Shown piece by piece: positions 17,751 to 20,166 of a stretch of DNA of 20,166 bases. Below the pieces are notes generated by a model. It had not been told where the DNA came from. It did not search any database and saw only the letters and a list, made by a program, of their open reading frames with translations. Position numbers and translations under genes: made by a program. This DNA comes from Haplomitrium mnioides (Eukaryota; Marchantiophyta; Haplomitriopsida; Calobryales), in assembly GCA_049999725.1 (NCBI GenBank), contig JBNGIS010020293.1:36625-56790 (forward strand), written 5' to 3'. Every line of letters begins with the position of its first letter. Position 1 is the first letter of the stretch.

Positions 17751-17863
17751 AGCCGCTACTTTGAACTAGGAACCGTTAGTAAGTTCCTATTTCACTTGGT
17801 CGTCGAAATTTTTTTTCTGAAGATTTGGAATTCAAAAACATCAAATTTACGATTAAAATCTTC
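17751..17863 (+). repeat. Candidate terminal inverted repeat, right copy
   Basis: The stretch starts AGCCGCTACTTTGAACTAGG, then AACCGTTAGTAAGTTCCTAT, a T-run, and AAAAACATCAAATTTACG. It is the inverted counterpart of 1-113 over the full length. If these are ends of one element, it would span about 17.9 kb and enclose the divergent gene pair. The other core copies at 638 and 14547 leave nested or smaller elements equally possible. Confidence 0.55.
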
Positions 17864-18060
17864 TTTTCAAAAAAAAAAGCATATTTTACATTGAGGTTAT
17901 ATTTCAAATGTTTCTTTATAGAAAACAACTTGAAAAACAAACATTTTGGTTATTCGAATATTTTATAAAAACTTGACACTATTGTGAATAAACTAAATTC
18001 ATAAAAAATGAAATAAAACATATATCTTTTGGTGGAAAAAAACTACAAGAAAACATAAAT
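17864..18060. other. AT-rich stretch, nothing recognised
   Basis: This stretch is A/T-rich with no open frame of note. It separates the end repeat from the palindrome array downstream of methyltransferase copy B. Confidence 0.4.
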
Positions 18061-18450
18061 GTCCAGTCGTGTAAGGACTTTGAACCTGACTTTGAGCATC
18101 GTAGCCAACAAAGTCTATGCAAGCATAGACTCCAAACCAGAATCGTAAAGCCTATGCACGCATAGACTCCAAACAAGAATCCTAAATCCTCTGCGTGCTT
18201 AGACTCTGAACAAGAACAATGAAGCTATGCACGCATGGACTTTGAACTAGAATCCTAGAGCCAAAAAACGCCAACATTCTAACCAAGAACCCTGTAGCCT
18301 ATGCACGCATAGACATTGAACAAGAACCCTTTGACCAACAGGTGCAAGGACTCTGAACAATAACCTTATAGCTTAAGCGCGCAGGTAATCCGAACAAGAA
18401 CTGCAAAGCCTTAATGCGCAAAGACACTAAACAATGTGCAAAGACTCCAA
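18061..18450. repeat. Long palindrome array 3' of methyltransferase copy B
   Basis: About ten units of roughly 35-45 bp consist of a palindromic core (GCCTATGCACGCATAGACTC at 18150-18170; also about 18114-18132, 18193-18210, 18226-18241, 18298-18313) and a spacer of type CAAACAAGAATCCTAAA or GAACAAGAACC. Decay rises towards 18450. It is the richest copy of this motif family and lies in the 3' flank, like the single unit at 1006 beside copy A. Confidence 0.8.
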
Positions 18451-18654
18451 ATCATTCTTAGATTAGTAATTGAGTTCAAACCATTCTTAGACTATCAATT
18501 GGGTCAACTTATTCTTAGACGCAATAAACTGAATCGTGATGAAAAGACTTGAAATAGATTGAAAGAGCAACAAGATAAAACTTTGGAAAATAAAGATTTG
18601 GAAAAAATAAAATTTATTATTGATGCAAAGTGTACAAAGAGGTCCTGAGACTCT
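18451..18654 (-). other. Conserved 3' flank of methyltransferase copy B
   Basis: From about 18525 this aligns with 1290-1404 (GTGATGAAAAGACTTGAAAT). It contains a direct repeat of CATTCTTAGAYTA-type units at about 18453-18520. The last codons of the gene lie just upstream on the minus strand. Confidence 0.45.
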
Positions 18655-19262
18655 ATCCTCTTTGGGAGGAACTGTCTCATCTAAATCTACAGCTGAACAT
18701 CTACAACCGCTAGAGAATCTCGTCGAGACTGTCCAGTCCTCGATATTACAGCAAAGTCACCAGAAGCACATGCACTACTAGGAGGAATAGGTTTCTTGTG
18801 GTAAGCAAAAACTATCTGTGACTCAGTCATATCGGATGGCAAAGAAGCCATCTCCAAAACCCTCTGAGGAATATAAATAGACTAACGTCTATCATATTCC
18901 ATGGCGATGCAATTTCGCATTAGCTTAAGAGCACAGACAAGGCTTGTACCAGACCTAGAGCAGAGATCAAGGATCCAATCTTGCTTTGTTGATAAATGAT
19001 CAATAAAAAAATTGTAGAGAGTCTGCAGCTTCTGATAAACACTCATAGGAGCATCATCTCTTGGATGTTTAAGCTTTGCCAAAACTGCAAGACAGCTAAA
19101 AACACTCCACATAATCTGCCAAGGAAGTCTGATCGCAGAAGAAGGCTGCAAATTGAAAAGACGAATACTCCTCTTTCTTTCTTTTGTCCAATAGCCCATC
19201 ATCCAATACTTGTGGGCATGTGCAGTTCTGGGACCACCAAAATGATGAATATTGCTTTTGTC
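18655..19262 (-). pseudogene. C-terminal exon with SAM-binding motif I, copy B
   Basis: After TTTTTGCAAG the exon reads DKSNIHHFGGPRTAHAHKYW, SIRLFNLQPSSAIRLPWQIM, KLKHPRDDAPMSVYQKLQTL, then KQDWILDLCSRSGTSLVCAL and KLMRNCIAMEYDRR. Motif I is S-R-S-G-T, so the second and third conserved positions (S-G-T) are kept and only the first Gly is Arg. The glutamate of A-M-E-Y-D is in the position that binds the SAM ribose in this family. After a TAG the tail continues SIYIPQRVLEMASLPSD and AYHKKPIPPSSA. It is the best-preserved evidence for the methyltransferase call. Confidence 0.75.
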
Positions 19263-19357
19263 CTTGCAAAAAGATAAACAATCAAATCAAACATTGTAAC
19301 AAAAATGCAAGAGAAAAAAAACAGAGAAATCAAAAAAAAATTGAAAGAACAACTCAC

Positions 19358-19881
19358 TAGATGCCGTGATTAATTGCACAACAAACTTCAAAAAGGGCAT
19401 CCTTGACGATGTCAAGCTGCTGCGAAGAAAAAATGATCACAAAAGACCAAAACTCCAAAGTTGTTATTGCGCAAAAGATGATACTATATCAAAAATGTCA
19501 TCTTTTGAAAATGGTTCCGAGTCATCATGCTTGCATTCCTTTAGGTTATACCCATAAGGAATATCAGCAATAGCCAAAGTGAAACACCTAGGTTTCACAA
19601 GGCCCTTCAATTGTCAAGCATTGGCCTCCCCGTGGACTTGATAAAATGCCATATTGAGACTATCGACATAAGACATTAAGTCTTCTTCCTCATCTCTCAC
19701 AACTCCTGCTGTTGTGAGAGATGCAGCACCACTTTGCTGTCGTGCTTTCCACTCTCTAGCCTTTTGGCAGTGGAGAAGAAAAGTCGGAGGGTAAGAGACC
19801 AATGTGCGAGGTTGGTCTTCCCCATGTTTCTTCCTTCCTTTCACAGTTTCTTTGCTAGCTGTCGTTTAAATGTTTTGTCCC
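19358..19881 (-). pseudogene. Exon with methyltransferase motif IV, copy B
   Basis: The exon starts after TTTTTTGCAAG and reads PRTLVSYPPTFLLHCQKARE, VVRDEEEDLMSYVDSLNMAF, a TGA, then CFTLAIADIPYGYNLKECKH (D-I-P-Y codons 19554-19565) and DDSEPFSKDDIFDIVSSFA. After a stop and frameshift it continues LEFWSFVIIFSSQQLDIVKD and ALFEVCCAINHGI. Motif IV is preceded by a hydrophobic strand (F-T-L-A-I-A), as expected for strand 4 of the Rossmann-type fold; the Tyr-Gly-Tyr-Asn tail is also typical. It keeps D-x-P-Y where copy A has a further change before it. Confidence 0.7.
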
Positions 19882-20090
19882 CTTGCAAAAAAAGCAAAAC
19901 AACAAGCAAAACATTAGAGAGTGATAAAAAAATTGAAAGGTTTGGACCCTAAAACATTTTAAAGTCCAAGTGTGCATGGACTTTGATATCCAAGAACGCT
20001 GGGACCATAAGTTTCTAAAAAACAACAAAAATTTAAAAAAATTCAATGTAAATACAAATAATTAAATAAAGTTCCAAAGAAAGGAATTAC
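19882..20090 (-). other. Intron 3 of copy B with palindromic motifs
   Basis: This 209-bp intron is bounded by GTAATT (20085-20090) and GCAAG (19882-19886). It carries two motif units at about 19963-20008 (AAGTCCAAGTGTGCATGGAC and ATCCAAGAACGCTGGGACC), in the same intron as in copy A. Confidence 0.55.
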
Positions 20091-20166
20091 CAAAAGCTTT
20101 TCAAAGCTTGAATAAAAAGAGGCCATCTTTGACTCTTCAGTGTGAAGAGGGTACTCCTCTCTTGCC

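Larger units (their letters stand above)
18655..20166 (-). pseudogene. ParB-like / DNA amino-methyltransferase gene, copy B (partial)
   Basis: This is a second copy of the gene at 1405-5318, same orientation, cut by the window edge so that the ParB-like domain lies outside. Exons are 20091-20166 (end of the linker, EEYPLHTEESKMASFYSSFE), 19358-19881 (motif IV) and 18655-19262 (motif I). Splice sites are better kept than in copy A: GTAATT/GCAAG and GTGAGT/GCAAG. Amino acid identity to copy A looks high through both methyltransferase exons while introns differ, which suggests past selection on the protein. In-frame stops after NA (about 19612), near 19460, after YDRR (18882) and at 18687, plus a frameshift near 19460, show it is now broken. 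Confidence 0.75.

Noticed and set aside
17349-17894. A 181-codon open frame, the longest in the window.
   Set aside because: It has no protein-like pattern I recognise and runs into the repeat at 17751-17863, whose sequence is a diverged inverted copy of 1-113.
18061-18450. Regularly spaced palindromic repeats that resemble a CRISPR array.
   Set aside because: Spacers are themselves similar repeats, the units decay gradually, there are no cas genes, and the setting is eukaryotic.
1-20166. tRNA, rRNA or small RNA genes.
   Set aside because: No stretch shows a convincing tRNA cloverleaf or rRNA core. GGTTCAAAG in the end repeats resembles a tRNA B box only in part.

Overview
The window looks like nuclear DNA of a land plant with a large, repeat-filled genome. 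A gymnosperm, fern or lycophyte would fit, but the sequence alone does not decide. It is AT-rich, has spliceosomal intron signals, holds long LTR-like retrotransposon remnants, contains a 100-N assembly gap (4823-4922), and shows no intact host gene. Almost all recognisable coding sequence is decayed and belongs to one unusual repeat family present in several copies.

The centre is a divergent (head-to-head) pair of broken genes separated by about 460 bp. The left gene (minus strand, 5318 down to 1405, about five exons) encodes a basic nuclear-localisation-like stretch (PKKRKKV), then a ParB/sulfiredoxin-like domain (..YEIAKGNHTATA..), then a beta-class amino-methyltransferase of the prokaryotic DNA N4-cytosine/N6-adenine type. 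In that part a D-x-P-Y motif IV comes before a C-terminal SAM-binding motif I (ILDLCSxSGT..). The right gene (plus strand, 5781 to about 13283) encodes a protein with FVCRGAFKLILAVGNNRIQRIQ- and WRTHFPNVKIAKCNRF-type motifs. These recall a family of uncharacterised, repeat-associated eukaryotic proteins. Its C-terminal piece resembles a BAH-like segment (KPFWVAKVLKVL).

The right gene is interrupted by a 4.4-kb LTR-like insertion (6698-11108; ends TGTTAGG...CCTAACA; 5-bp duplication AACAG). A related LTR-like element (about 14640-16922) lies next to an inverted second copy of the right gene's first exon (16923-17258, minus). A second copy of the methyltransferase gene (18655-20166, minus, running out of the window) aligns exon by exon with the first. 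A third, small piece of its ParB-gene exon sits at 114-455 on the plus strand.

Two repeat classes tie these parts together. One is a roughly 113-bp sequence at 1-113 that recurs inverted at 17751-17863, with core copies at 638-666 and 14547-14603; it may be a terminal inverted repeat. The other is a short GC-rich palindromic motif (consensus CTATGCRYGCATAG) that recurs some 30 or more times, in introns, in 3' flanks and in one reading frame of this family, including a perfect 24-bp palindrome at 4586-4609.

The best reading is a decayed, multi-copy mobile element that carries its own ParB-like/DNA-methyltransferase gene plus a candidate mobility gene. That the methyltransferase and its partner form a mobile unit is inference. 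The domain calls rest on motifs seen in two independent copies.
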